Source: an uncultured Bacilli bacterium
GTDB lineage: Bacteria > Bacillota_I > Bacilli_A > RF39 > UBA660
Direction: 5' to 3'
DNA: 6,230 nt
NCBI GenBank assembly: GCA_947632495.1
Contig: CANRPL010000064.1
Coordinates: 1 to 6,230, forward strand
The first letter of the stretch is position 1. Each line of letters begins with the position of its first letter. The notes below the pieces were generated by a model that saw only the letters and a list, made by a program, of their open reading frames with translations, did not search any database and was not told the DNA's origin. Made by a program: the position numbers and the translations under genes. Below are positions 5,818-6,230 of the stretch, one piece after another.

Positions 5818-6230
5818 ATGCATACCTTAAAAATTAGTAATTTAACTGTAGCAATAGGTGAACGGGTTATCCTTGATGATTTTAATCTAGAAATCAAGAG
5901 CGGTGAGACACATGTTATAATGGGACCAAATGGAACCGGCAAGAGTACTTTATCAAAAGTTATTATGGGTGATGATACTTACACTATTTTAAATGGTGAT
6001 ATTACTTTTGATGGTGAAAGTTTGTTGCATAAAACGACTGATGAAAGAGCTCGTTTAGGTATCTTTTTAACGATGCAAGCGCCGATTGAAATAGAGGGTG
6101 TAAGTAATGCAGACTTTTTAAGAACAGCCGCGCAAGCTCAAAATAAAGAACAATTTAAACTTTTATCTTTTATTAAAGAGATTGAACTTATATCTGATAA
6201 ATTAAAAATAGATCGTAGTTTTATCCATCG
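5818..6230 (+). CDS. sufC: SufC, Fe-S cluster assembly ATPase (5' part, cut by the window end)
   Basis: This encodes the first 137 residues of the cytosolic ABC-type ATPase of the SUF system, which binds SufB and SufD and powers iron-sulfur cluster assembly on the scaffold. Walker A is G-P-N-G-T-G-K-S-T (36-44). The SufC-specific stretch R-A-R-L-G-I-F-L (77-84), the Q-loop Gln87, and E-G-V-S-N-A-D-F-L-R (93-102) distinguish it from transporter ATPases. M-G-P-N-G-T-G-K-S-T-L-S (35-46) is also typical of SufC. The signature motif, Walker B and switch His lie beyond the window (full family length is about 250 residues). The ATG at 5818 has a GGAGA site seven bases upstream and matches the family N-terminus. 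In Firmicutes sufC usually opens a sufC-sufD-sufS-sufU-sufB operon, and here it directly follows its own promoter, so the rest is expected just downstream. Confidence 0.96.
   Translation, partial: MHTLKISNLTVAIGERVILDDFNLEIKSGETHVIMGPNGTGKSTLSKVIMGDDTYTILNGDITFDGESLLHKTTDERARLGIFLTMQAPIEIEGVSNADFLRTAAQAQNKEQFKLLSFIKEIELISDKLKIDRSFIH

Noticed and set aside
78..6230. CRISPR, toxin-antitoxin, phage or insertion-sequence signals
   Set aside because: No direct-repeat array, transposase, terminal inverted repeats, integrase or paired small genes are seen. All long frames are accounted for by the genes listed.

Overview
The window is AT-rich DNA from a low-GC Gram-positive-type bacterium. It carries sigma-A style promoters with 17-nt spacers, purine-rich ribosome binding sites, a lipoprotein signal, and SufC and CysRS of Firmicutes character. 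Tryptophan is encoded by TGG, and TGA is used as a true stop (end of the gene at 3318-3986). The code is therefore the standard bacterial one, not the Mycoplasma one. I infer a member of the Bacilli/Erysipelotrichia or a Mollicutes-related uncultured gut lineage. The exact taxon cannot be read from this window.

Layout: a complete tRNA gene with CAT anticodon (minus strand, 1-77) is read off the left edge from its own promoter. A divergent promoter drives a 546-residue lipoprotein (213-1853) that appears to be built from two related halves. After its terminator comes a two-gene unit: cysS (1917-3308, cysteinyl-tRNA synthetase) and, 9 nt later, a 222-residue membrane protein of the YugP / zinc-metallopeptidase-2 family whose HExxH zinc site is lost. 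A terminator overlaps the end of that gene. A separately promoted 562-residue ClpX-like AAA+ ATPase follows (4053-5741), with an unrecognised N-terminal region in place of the ClpX zinc finger. After another terminator, sufC begins (5818 to the window end), probably the first gene of a SUF iron-sulfur cluster assembly operon.

Packing is very tight. Intergenic gaps are 63-76 nt, each of the three mRNA terminators overlaps the preceding stop codon, and the next promoter follows at once. There is no gene-free stretch over 300 bases, no insertion sequence, no CRISPR array and no sign of phage. Functionally the genes are mostly unrelated housekeeping modules: translation, Fe-S assembly and protein unfolding. 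The least explained parts are the catalytically dead YugP-like protein, the N-terminal region and altered substrate loop of the ClpX-like ATPase, and the duplicated lipoprotein. None of these amounts to a demonstrated new system.
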